A stretch of 64,000 nt of DNA from Enchytraeus crypticus. Taxonomy: Eukaryota; Annelida; Clitellata; Enchytraeida; Enchytraeidae. The stretch lies in NCBI GenBank assembly GCA_905160935.1, contig CAJHZI010000840.1, forward strand, positions 1 to 64,000, given 5' to 3'. Numbering within the stretch: the stretch's first letter is position 1; every line of letters begins with the position of its first letter. The translations under genes were made by a program, and so were the position numbers. Below the pieces are notes generated by a model that saw only the letters and a list, made by a program, of their open reading frames with translations, was not told the DNA's origin and did no database searches. Shown here in pieces: positions 30,475 through 40,625 of the stretch.

Positions 30475-31533
30475 ATGGCGTTCGTACATCCGCAAAGCTG
30501 CGAATGTGTCAAGCCGGAACTTGATATATTCTCTGTTCCTCCTACACAAACCAGCATAGAGAGTGGAAGTTATGTCGAATATAATCCTATCAGCAGCGTC
30601 AGCGAAGGAACTCCTATAGAGTTTGTCATTAGCGGCAGCGGACAAGACTACATCGACTTGGCAAACACTCAGCTGTACGTCAAGTTGGATGTGCGCAGAG
30701 GTAATAATGCTGCTATCATCAACACCAGTCAAGTAGGACCAGTCAATCTGCTTCTACATTCCCTATTTGCCGAAGTGGATATAAAATTAAACGACGTGCT
30801 AATTACCTCAACCAATAATTCTTATGCCTATCGTGCATATCTAGAAACACTGTTGAGCTATGGAGATGAATCTAAATCTACTCAACTTAGCGCTGCACTC
30901 TTCACAAAGGATGATGCGGGTAAAATGGACGATGCTAACCCAAGGGAAGGTGCAACCAATTCTGGACTTAAAAAGAGATCTGCATACATAAGCGAAGGAA
31001 AATCAGTCGATTTGCTCGGACGCATTCACGCTGATCTGTTTTATCAGCAGAAATATATTCCTAATGATGTAACCATTCGCATAAGACTTGTGCGCAACAA
31101 GAACAACTTCTGTCTGATGTCTGGTATTCCAGACGAAAACTACAAGATACGAATTCAAGATTGCAAAATCTACGCTAGAAAAGTCAAGCTGAGCCCCCCG
31201 GTCTTTGTCGCTCACGCCAAAAGCTTTGAGCATGGAAATGCAAAATATCCGCTGCGACGTGTTGTCTGCAAAACCTTTACGGTACCTACTGGAAATTTAG
31301 ACTGTAGCCAAGAAAATCTGTTCTCAGGACAACTTCCCACTCGTCTCGTCATCGGCTGCGTAGACAACGATGCCTACAACGGAAACTACGGAAAGAATCC
31401 GTTTAACTTTAAACATTACAACCTGTCGCAACTCAAAGTGTATATGGATAGTCAGCAGCAGAGCATCACACCGCTGGAACCGAACTTTGCTAATAATCAG
31501 TATATAAATGCCTACATGACTCTTGGTATGTGA
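30475..31533 (+). pseudogene. Polinton major capsid protein, 3'-truncated
   Basis: ATG 30,475 begins AFVHPQSCECVKPELDIF, the family's conserved start. About 350 residues of double jelly-roll capsid follow, open and undisturbed. Homology ends after NAYMTL at about 31,525; two foreign codons and TGA follow. About 85% alike by eye over the shared part with the 10.7-11.9 kb copy, which keeps the missing C-terminus. It forms the hexameric capsomers of the presumed virion. Confidence 0.92.
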
Positions 31534-32650
31534 TCAGGTGAGATTCTGGACAGGTGATTAGGGAGAGCGGCTATTATAGGGCAAGCCACGGCGGCGCCGG
31601 TGACGATATCGCGCCTTAAAGCAGAGGCGTGAGGGAGTTGAGGTCTCTGTATGAATTGTGTTAGAAGGTGCTGAGGGGAAGTTTGGGGGCGCTAGAGAGA
31701 AATTGTTGCTGGCCGGAGGGTTCCTCGAGACGACTGTAGAGATGATTCATGGGATCGTATGAGTCAAATGAGTCGAGCGGATCTGCAGCTCTGTTAGACA
31801 TGGTGACGCTGCGATCTTCCGTTCCTGTGTGATGCATCAAGGAGAGGGAGTAGCCAGAAGGTAGTGATAGAGGTAGTTATGGTGGCAATAATAGATCTAG
31901 CTGCATCACGCTTTGACTTGGGTAATGGTCCGAAGATCTCTTGATGTCTACCACATAGGGCACGTATTTTAGGAATATGCAGTGATCTGGCTTGTCATTC
32001 TCTTTGTAGAGGATTCTATTAGAGGCTACCATGCCATCAACTATAAATGACTTAATTATCTCTTTAGAGCGGAACTGTTTGGGTGCCGATAGGTTCATCC
32101 CGTCGCTGTTGCCGAGGTGGTTGTAGCTGATGAAGGAGGTGAGCTTGAAGCCCGTGCTGACGGACGAGGAAGTCAACAAGAACAGACTTTAGCTTCGTCT
32201 AATCAGATTTAAAGTCATCACCTCCGTTGTATACCTTTACGCACTCAGCCACATCAACAGCTCCGGGCACACAGGGGTTCTGAGACTTTCCGTTGATGAA
32301 GGAATAGCCCTCTCATCCATTTCTGATGAGTTTACTGGCCTACATTCAGGCTCTGTCACTTTCATATGATATCCAACATTTTATAGTATTGCATTTGTGA
32401 CCTCCCGTTCCATCTCGTCAAAGACCCTGTTAAACTGTGAACCTCTCCTCCGCAGTTGTCATCCCGATGAAGTGTCCACTTCTTCACAGAGTACTTTAGC
32501 TTCAGCAAGAGCCAGCACCAAATTAGATCTGTGAGGGCACTTGTCTCGTCTCTATTTAGAGGAGAATGTTGAATTAAAGTAGTTATGCATTTTAACCTCA
32601 GAATTGACACTTATTTCATTATCCTCTACAATTACCGCATTCATATTAAC
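31526..32650 (-). other. Unidentified degraded coding block, GC-richer
   Basis: Directly after the Polinton break, composition shifts upward in GC and several minus-strand frames look protein-like. At 32,179-31,877 is [18 protein letters not shown] and [16 protein letters not shown]. Upstream, in other frames, are NGKSQNPCVPGAVDVAEC and RVFDEMEREVTNAIL; downstream is a 47-residue frame (31,793-31,650). The frames follow each other as one decayed gene would. No family recognised; viral, transposon and host origins are all possible. Confidence 0.4.
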
Positions 32651-32699
32651 CGTTGCTTCATCAGATGAAATCTAAAATTTTGAAAGTGAGATTTGTCGG

Positions 32700-35570
32700 C
32701 AGAACAAATGTATCTGCCATCATTGGTCATATATATTGTGAACTGCAGATAAAGACACATTACACTCATCAGCTAGATTCCTATAGAATGCAGCCGAATC
32801 ATTTAGAACGTCAAAATGCTGCGAAACAGGAACATTCTGAGGAAGAAGTTTCTGTACTGAGCTCAACTGGCATCCAGCAGAAAGATTTGATTCTAGAGAA
32901 GTAATTGCACGTGACACATTCGGGACGCCGGCACTTGTATCAATACAAGCGTCAATAACCAATATCTCATAAGTAGAATACTGTAGGGAGACATTCGGAA
33001 TATTTGAGTCATCATAAGGCAAATTGAATGGTATACAAAAAGACAATAGGTAGAAAATCATATGCTTGACGGTAAACTTCTATACTTATCTAATTTTCTT
33101 TTGGCCGAAAATTCCGCTGCACTGCCCACCGAAATAGAACTAGCATGTACGTAAGATTTAGCTAGGGTATCAGTGACCGTTACATCCCAGGCCAAGCATT
33201 TACCACCCTGCCACGGAATGAGAGTTAGCCCATCTGGACGCTTACCATCCGAGCGGAAGAGCAGGGGTTCCTTGATCGAAGGAATGCTAGCTTTATCAAA
33301 AGCACGCCATATTATATCGTTAATGTTGTGATGGCGGCTTGCTCTGCCTGCGCTTCTCTTACAAGATATGCTGTGTATCCCCTTAGAGTCCACTATAGCT
33401 CCGCAGGGATAGGAATGTGGCTTACAAATCCGAGCACCCAGTCTAAAGCCTAATGCAACTCTGACAGATTCATCGTCTAAGTGTAGCCCACAGGCTGAAA
33501 TGTGTTTGAGCCAGTCACTACTTCCAGGAGCAGAATCCGCGAGCAGTCGAGCTCTATCTGTTAGATTGGCAAATTAAGAACATACTGGAAGCTCTTTTCT
33601 ATGGCAGGTGCGTTCCAGTATTTCTGAAATTTTCTAAATTCGCCAGATGGGGCTGCAGTATTGTATAGCTCGTTCCAAGTGGAGAGGGCATTGATAAAAT
33701 AATCATCTACATGTGAATTGGAATGACGACGGATTGAGTCTTGCCACGCATTAGTATCATTAAAGGATGAAAGAAATCCTGCCGGAGACTGGCCTGAGCC
33801 CACTGGGAATCAGACAAACTGATGTTAATCAACAGGGAAGGCATTCTCTCAGCTTTTCATCAAAGATTAAGGCTGGATGATTGTAACTGGGCGATGAGCG
33901 TAGTGTGTGCAATAGCTTAGGAGCACTAAGACAGTGTCTTAGCAGGGTCAATGGATCATATCTGGAAATCAGTAGCAGACGTTTACAGGCGCGCTACATG
34001 TCTGCAATCCTAGATTCTATCGATTGGTCCATGGCACTGCCACAAACTAATGGAGCCCCAAGAAGTGAACTATCTCTCGATTCTAACTTAGTGAAGGACT
34101 GAAATAACGGGTAACAGAAAGATTCATTGTTGGAGGATATTAATTCGCATTTATTCTGATTTAATTCCAGACCTAAATGTACCCCCTTTTCGATTATCTT
34201 ACTGACATCTTGAACTAGAACTTCCTCAATGCCCCCTAGAGTTAAATCATCCAGATATGCGATAGCTGGAGGAAAATGTAGAGATTTTAAGAGAGGATGA
34301 ATTGTCAGGCTAAACAAAAGAGGACCTGGGGGATCTCCCTGCTGGACGCCTACCACTGAATCTATGGTGTGCTCACTGAATTGCAAGTATGAACACCCCC
34401 AATATGACAAATGCAGAATTTGTAGATCTCCGGGATCATACTGTGTACTTCCTGAAGCATGTACAATCTGTTGAGATTATTGAAAGCATTTTTGAAGTCT
34501 AACTTCACGATGCAGTATGTTCCTCCTGTCTGGCATAGACAGGAGGAAGCGGCGAACAGCATGAACGGTAGCTTCGCGACCACCCTTTATACCCACACCC
34601 ACTTGAATCGGAGCCAGGAGAGAGGGAACTCTTGCAGCTACGCGCTCATAGCACATTTAGCAGCGATACGCCTCCACGTGTAGCCTATAGCTATCGGGCG
34701 AACTCCTCCATCCTTCTTACCTATGGAAATTAGTCTACCACCAAAAAGCAACTTCTTAATCGCGTCAGGGCAGACTCCATTGAGAAAGGCAGTGAGCGAA
34801 GGTAGCAGGATAGGACCTCCGATTCTATCATTCAGCAGATCGAGAATGTGTTGAGGTCTGACTCCATCGGGACCACCAGATGAGGCTGCTGGGAAACTTC
34901 GAACTGCCTTGAGTACCTTATCCTCTGAAACCTGAAGAGCCTGTGTATTCAAAGGATCAAGTGGTGTTGCTTGAATTTCTGTGGGAGAAGGGACACGCAA
35001 GATGTTTGTGGACTATTTCCGTTTTCATGACAGCTAAGAGGCAGTGTAGACTCTGGACGTGGAGGAAGATGTGAACCCGGACAACGGTTTGAAACTTTTC
35101 CGTGTACGCGTATTGTGCCTGTGTCTTTGCGTAACTGGTGTATAGAAAGGCATACGCTGCAAACACCAGTTGACTTGTACTTGCCCGTGGATAGCGGTTC
35201 AGAGGTACTGCTATGTGGAGCCAGACTAGAGTTTTCTGTGTTCAGGACTGAGTTTAGCCTTAAATCACCCAATGAGACTTCTGATGTAGTAACACTAGTA
35301 ATACTTATGCCGTGCTCAATGACAGGACTGCAGGTCTGAGCGAGTTGAAAGTTATGGCGACTGGTTAATCCTTGGAAAACGTTAGCGGAATCAGAAACTG
35401 CTCCTATCAGCGATTTCTTGCTAAAACTACGTACATTAGCACTAGAGGTTGGCCTGTGCTTTAAGCAATCGTCGCAGAGGTATGAGTCACATAGAGAATA
35501 TTTGACTAAACTGTTATTGCGAGCTTGAGGGCATGGTTCAAATGGGCGACCAGCACATTTAGGCATGATA
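32700..35570 (-). mobile_element. LINE with restriction-like endonuclease (R2/NeSL-type architecture), degraded
   Basis: Minus strand: ATG 35,566, an N-terminal Cys-rich segment (PCPQARNNS, YLCDDCLKHR), RT from about 35,000 (GGPDGVRPQHIL, GGVRPIAIGYTWRRIAAK), motif A VKLDFKNAFNNL, motif B VQQGDPPGPLLFSL, motif C with YLDD (not YADD), then a C-terminal Cys/His region (ICKPHS, ISCKRSAGR) and ND, KRPDG and CLAWDVTV. These match the order zinc motif, R-H-N-D, PD and D-V-T-V of restriction-like endonuclease LINEs. At least four frameshifts are present. The 3' limit is unclear. Confidence 0.75.
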
Positions 35571-35930
35571 GCGAATTAATTACGTGGCACTAGGTCACAA
35601 CAGTATTAAAATTCGAAAAAAATTCGATTATTAAATTAATAACGGTATTTATATTTCAATAAATGTTTTTTAACAATTTCTATTAATTTGTAATTGCTCA
35701 TTGTTAGTCTCCTTAATTATTATCTCAGTGGGACCGTCTTCGTCCATGTACAGGTTAATAAGTACCACGTCATACTCTAAGCCGATAAGCTGGGCTTCAC
35801 TTTATATGTCTGTGTTAGAATTCATGTGTGGTGCTGCAGGGTTTCTGCTCCTCATATTTTTGTAATTATTTTTTTCCTGCTACTTATAAATATATCAATA
35901 TTTATCAATATTGCTAATGTTAGGAACGGG
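35571..35930. other. No recognisable gene
   Basis: AT-rich; nothing identifiable. Confidence 0.4.
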
Positions 35931-35931
35931 G

Positions 35932-36422
35932 AGGGAGGGTGTATATAATCAACGCATAAAATATAAAATAGCTCTATTAACTTTCAAAACTCTGCGATTT
36001 GGCAAGCCTTCTTACTTATCTGAAATTCTTCTTCACTATCGTACCTCACGTTCACTTCGTTCCACCTATGCCAATCTGCTCTCTGTTCCAAATATTCTGA
36101 CGTCATTGGGCAGACGTTCATTTTCTTACGCAGCACCCACAATCTGGAACTCTTTACCTGCTATCTTCGCTCTAGTGTTTCTCTTTCAGCATTCTCTAGC
36201 AAGCCTAAAACTTACCTTTTCCCACCATAGACATAATCAATCTACCTTAACCATTTTTTGATCACCGGACTGGCTTTCGTTTAGGACCTTACTTCTCAGC
36301 ACATTTCTTTTGCAGATTGGTCTGGATGAATTGATCTGTAGTGATGTATGCTGTTGGGGACGTTCCTGACATCATCCCTGGATGAGGAAACGGACGTTTA
36401 AACCTTTATTATTATTATTATT
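35932..36422 (+). mobile_element. L2-like LINE, family L2A, 3' end
   Basis: C-terminal coding end (FKTLRFGKPSYLSEILL, SLGRRSFSYAAPTIWNSLPA) with a frameshift near 36,160, then the untranslated tail GACATCATCCCTGGATGAGG and (ATT)n at 36,406-36,422. 5'-truncated. Confidence 0.9.
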
Positions 36423-36429
36423 GACAGAA

Positions 36430-37060
36430 TGCCTCACCTCTATAAACTGATCAGAGTCCTCGCTCATGCTACATCTTGTCGTGAATTTATTTGTTAATGA
36501 TTAATTAATTGATTTATTGGATACCAATATCTTATATTTGACGTCATTGGGTAAACGCATTTATCGGATACACGTTCATATGTTGGACTAGTAATCAAGA
36601 AAACAGCGCTGAATCCATTGGAGACCTTTAACAACTCCTTAAAAAAATTTCCATGATATTTGCACTATGTCTTCAATTGGAGAGTGTAGCTATTATAGTT
36701 GTCAATTAATGCTCAAACTCTGTTGCTATAAAGATAAGTTTTTCGGTGTCCATAGCAATAATTTGACTATCCAGAAGGTTCAGATTTTGTTATATTAATT
36801 AGCATTAATGTAATGTTTTGCAAAGCTTTTTGTTAAGTTTATGATGTGGTATACAACATTTTTATGATTTTTGTTCATTTATGTTTTTACTGCAGACCAT
36901 TCATCATTGGATATAGGAGTGCCTGTATATTTCCTTTGTCAAGAGATTTCCACAAGCATGTGGTATGATTTTTAAATTTATATTTATATTTTTGATCTAG
37001 TTGATTCCTTTGAATTACCAACAGCTTCGCTGCTATAAGAGTAGACCTGTTGAGTAGACC
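36430..37060. other. No recognisable gene
   Basis: AT-rich unique-looking DNA. Confidence 0.4.
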
Positions 37061-37061
37061 A

Positions 37062-37122
<61 letters not shown>
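37062..37122. repeat. (AT)n microsatellite
   Basis: Pure AT repeat. Confidence 0.95.
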
Positions 37123-37123
<1 letters not shown>

Positions 37124-37128
37124 GTAAG

Positions 37129-37280
37129 ATTCATACCAACGTCAGAAAGGGCATTCGGTTGGTGAGCGCCTAGGCTCCAGTAATTGCCTCAAAACTTAAA
37201 CGAATGGGTAAAAGAAAGTGTATTCGTATCCCGACCCTGGTTGAACTGGGATTTAAGGGAAGATGATGATTATGATGATG
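37129..37280 (+). mobile_element. Short RTE-derived element, 5'-truncated copy
   Basis: Leader part from ATTCATACCAACGTCAGAAAG to AAACTTAAACGAATGG, then a different internal junction, then the RTE 3' end (TATTCGTATCCCGACCCTGG to AAGGGAAGATGATGAT). Confidence 0.8.
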
Positions 37281-37400
37281 CTACACATATGTATATATGT
37301 TCCTTTCTCTTCGTTTATTATGTATATATCTCTTCGTTTATTTCAAAACAATCCGACAACCGCAGATAAGTAACAAATGAACATGCGAAATGGAATACAC

Positions 37401-37517
37401 AAACATAATTACAGTATACACTGTACGAGAAGATCTTATGTTAATGTAATGCAAATTCAAACAATGCATTTTAACCCAAAATGAAATTAGCTATGATTTA
37501 GTAGCATCACTTAGTAT
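37401..37517 (-). repeat. Dispersed repeat U1, copy 2
   Basis: Reverse-oriented partner of 507-615. Confidence 0.55.
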
Positions 37518-37808
37518 CATGCGGGTTATAAAGTTTTATCACTCGAGGACCTACGCTTAGTTGGTATTGCATAGCTTCTTTAGTAACGCATCTTCGGGTT
37601 TGATATGAATGTTGGTTTAGTTGGGAAAAAGCTGAGCCAACAAGTGGTCAGGCTTATTACAAACTGCCCTAAACGGCTTACTATCAGCTGACGTGGAGTG
37701 ATCCTCAAAAGTTAGCTCTTTGTTATAGAAACCAGTCATTTTTGCACGTCTTAAAAATGCTTCTAGACGGTTTCTGTCATCAGCATTGGTAAAACCACAA
37801 ACATTGGT

Positions 37809-38393
37809 AAGACCTACAATTGGTGTGTATATCTCTTTGAGTCAGTTTAGTAGTCTAAAAGGTACAGCAAATTAATGAAAAATGTGTGCATTCTGAATGG
37901 GAGTATTTTCTGAAAGTTGATGGTTTAGTTAAGTTGGCAATCGAAAGAATGAAAGAGTGTTAGAAGAAGACCTAGATTTGATGTGTATAGCTGTTTTGAG
38001 CATTTAATTAGTCTAAAAGATCTAGTAAGTGAAGACAAAAGTGTGCATTTTGGATGAAAACATGTTCTGAGAGGGAATGGTTTACTAAAAGAGTCTGTTG
38101 AAAGAATAAAAGATAGTTAGAGTAAGACCTAGATTGGACGTGTATAGTTGTTTTAGACAGTTAAATAGTCTAAAGATAGAGCAAAGGATTAAAAAATGTG
38201 TGCAATTTGATTGAAGGAATGTTCTGAACGGGGATGGTTTACTAAAAGAGGCAGTTGAAAGAATAAAAGAAGATTAAAGGAAGACTTATGGTTGGTGTGT
38301 ATATCTGTTTTGAGCTGTTAAGATTTGGATGATAGTATGTTCTGAGAGAGTATGGTTTATTAAACGAGGCAGTTGAAAGAATAATTAAGGTAA
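37809..38393 (+). repeat. Four tandem ~157-bp repeats
   Basis: Units begin near 37,809, 37,968, 38,127 and 38,284 with GACCTAGATTGG-like blocks and share TGTGTATA...TGTTTTGAG, AAAATGTGTGCATTTTGGATG, TTCTGAGAGGGAATGGTTTA and GAGGCAGTTGAAAGAATAAAA. The last unit is internally shortened. Divergence is considerable, so the array is old. The monomer is near nucleosome length, as in many satellites. Confidence 0.85.
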
Positions 38394-38480
38394 TAGCTAT
38401 GTAATAAATAAAAACTTAGTATAAGATTACTTCAAGAGTTAAACTTATAAATTAATTAGTATAGTTGTATTGCTTTAATC

Positions 38481-38945
38481 TTGTCTCTCTCTCTCTCTCT
38501 CTCTTAGGGCACTGCCTACTGGCAGGTCCAGGATATATTACGCCTCTACTCCTCTCTGTCTTCCGCTTTCCACTTCATGTCCGCATATGGGCCTTTAAAT
38601 CATCTAATATACCTAATCTCGGTCTGCCTCTGCCTCATTTTCCTTCCATTCTACCTTCTATGACCCTTTTTAATATAATTTCCTCCCTTAGAATATGTCC
38701 TATCCAACTCTTCTTCCTATTTCTTAATACATTTATTAACTATATTTATCTGTACCAACTCACTCTAGAACACCTCATTGTAACCTTTTGAGTTCAGCTA
38801 ATCCTCTCCATTATTCTCCAAATCCACATATCCAATGCCTCTAATTTCCTAATATCTTCCTTCCTTAAGGTCCATGTTTCACATCGATACAATAGCATGG
38901 TCCAAACCAAGGCTTTCATTTTCTTTATCTTTAATCTGGTTCAAG
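38481..38945 (-). mobile_element. CFDP2/RTE-like LINE, 3' end with (GA)n tail
   Basis: Minus strand: end of the coding region and 3' terminus CCTGCCAGTAGGCAGTGCCC followed by a (GA)n tail (38,481-38,505 as CT on the plus strand). Homologous to 51,990-52,400. Confidence 0.75.
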
Positions 38946-38964
38946 TCAAAAATTGTTGAACAAT

Positions 38965-39372
38965 TGAAGGCAATGAAGAGCTGTACTAAGAGATACTAAG
39001 GGATAATTAGTAACATCCGGTTAATAATTAAAACATTCGGTTTTGCTTAAATTTTCTTAAATACTCTAGTCTCATGATGTACTTAGTGTGGACATTGACG
39101 AGCACCACTAAGTGATATTTCGGGCTAATTAGTAACATCCGGTTTAGCTTAAGTGCTCTAATCATATGGTAGATTAATTCTACAGATTAAAATTAAACTT
39201 TCGCTTAGTTTAAACAATGAAGAACTCCACTAATTGATTCTTCGGGCTAATTAGTAACATGCCGTGTTTGCGTAAGTGCTGTTATTAAATGACGTACCTA
39301 GTATGTGTAATGAAGAACTCCACTAACTGATACTACGGGCTAGCTAGTACGGGCCCCGAGCACTTAGCCTTG
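38965..39372 (+). repeat. Tandem ~105-125-bp repeats, four diverged units
   Basis: Units contain CAATGAAGAACTCCACTAA, GATACTACGGGCTAATTAG, TAACATCCGGTTT and TTGCTTAAGTGCTCTAATC. Starts lie near 38,970, 39,090, 39,222 and 39,313. The last is cut off by GGGCCCCGAGCAC. Confidence 0.75.
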
Positions 39373-39410
39373 AAAATGTGAGCTAATTATCTCGGTCCCC
39401 GCGTGATTCA

Positions 39411-39605
39411 CTAATAATAAATAAATAATAAAGGTTTAACGTCCGTTTCCTCATACAAGGATGATGTCAGGGACGCACTTAATGCACTTAGGGATCAACG
39501 GTCGAGGTCGTTCTGGACTTCTATGTATATAACCCTAGTACTGGCGTAGCTTAACTTCGTTCGGTGCTGCGCACCCTAACCAATTGCTCTAAAACCCGCC
39601 GCAAT
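39411..39605 (-). mobile_element. Composite tRNA/5S-like SINE with LINE tail, copy 2
   Basis: Minus strand: tRNA-like GCGGGTTTTAGAGCAATTGG, then 5S-like CGAACGAAGTTAAGC and AGTACTAGGG, a short body, then GTCCCTGACATCATCC and GAGGAAACGGACGTTAAACC, nearly identical to the L2A LINE 3' tail, and (TTA)n. Head-body-tail in one 195-bp element. Confidence 0.75.
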
Positions 39606-39661
39606 CGTGTTTAAATTGTAAGCTATTTGATGTTGATATAAAGTATTGACACTGTTTCCAG

Positions 39662-39856
39662 AACGAGGGTGTTCAAAGTCATCTAAAGCAACAGTTTTGT
39701 TTGGCCTGGAGAAGAGTTGAGAGCTATCTGTTTTGGTCTGATCCTATTCAACGTCCCTGTGCCTTGCGGTTCTTTGGTATTAACCAGATTCCTCGCTGTT
39801 CTTCAGGTGACTCAGGTGTGAATAATTTGTATATTTCTAAAACTACGGCATTGTGA
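39662..39856 (+). other. Candidate coding exon, unknown product
   Basis: A 64-codon open segment beginning right after an acceptor-like ACTGTTTCCAG, with AAC as first full codon, encoding EGVQSHLKQQFCLAWRRVES, WSDPIQRPCALRFFG and IPRCSSG, to TGA at 39,854. A possible donor, TTCAG|GTGACT, lies inside. No homology recognised. Confidence 0.25.
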
Positions 39857-40439
39857 CCAAGTGCAGAAATTGAGATGACAAAAGATATTAAGGCACAGAA
39901 TTACGTTTAGATTTATTTGTACTATAAATATAATGAGCCAGTTCCGTCTGTCTGCCTGTCTGTCTATCTGAAGTAACGCTGAGAGCGTCAAGATTCATAT
40001 CTTAAATTCGTCAATAGTTAAACTAATTACAGCTCTATCATTTTTACATTCTCAACTTAAATTCATATAGGAAGTATATCATGAAAGTTTATAACAGCTT
40101 CATGAGACTCATATTTCTAATTACAACTCTATCATTTGCTTTCTATCAACAGAATTCATATGATCAGTATATAAATTTTGAATTTATATATATTGAATTT
40201 CTATAGGTCTACCAATTCTACGAATTTCGATACAGATTATATTAAATTTACGCAGTGTAGGCTTATATTGACAACTTTTAAGCCTACATTATATTGAAAA
40301 TAAATTTTTAAACAACGTTATCCCGATTTGACTGAACTTATACAATGTAGGCATACATTTAATATTTTTAGGCCTAAATTGAAAATATCTTTTTTCAAAT
40401 GTTCGACATTTTTAGATATTTATTTATTGAAAGTCTTAT
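39857..40439. other. No recognisable gene
   Basis: AT-rich DNA with short internal direct repeats (ACTAATTACAGCTCTATCATTT and AATTACAACTCTATCATTT near 40,025 and 40,120) and CTGTCTGTCTGTC at 39,955. Confidence 0.4.
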
Positions 40440-40512
40440 GCTGCATTAGTAGCACGTCGCCTTGGGACTGAGAGGTTAAAGTTCAAATCCAGGTTCAGTT
40501 AAATAGACCAGT
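40440..40512 (+). mobile_element. tRNA-like SINE head, family S4 (single copy)
   Basis: TAGCACGTCGCCTTGGGACT followed by a B-box-like AGTTCAAATCCAGG at about 40,489-40,502, as in tRNA-derived SINEs. The A box is degraded. No second copy is in the window. Confidence 0.4.
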
Positions 40513-40625
40513 TTTCCTAGATGTGTGCAATTGTACACACGGGTACATTCTAGTGGACAATAGATTCAGTCACCCAAAGTATGCAATTTCCAATTTCACT
40601 ATGTAAACTCTTATTGTTATTCTAG

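Larger units (their letters stand above)
24894..31525 (+). mobile_element. Polinton/Maverick (adintovirus-like) fragment 2
   Basis: Co-oriented genes for protein-primed PolB (C-terminus), packaging ATPase, basic hydrophobic-tailed protein, conserved protein, integrase with chromodomain, membrane protein, penton, protein VI/X-like and capsid. This is a canonical virophage-like Polinton set. It is truncated inside PolB on the left (joined to a LINE) and inside the capsid gene on the right. At least six inactivating lesions are visible. The capsid overlap with 10.7-11.9 kb shows a second, related copy. Confidence 0.93.

Noticed and set aside
37809-38393. CRISPR array
   Set aside because: The units are diverged ~157-bp tandem repeats without short conserved repeats and unique spacers; the context is eukaryotic.
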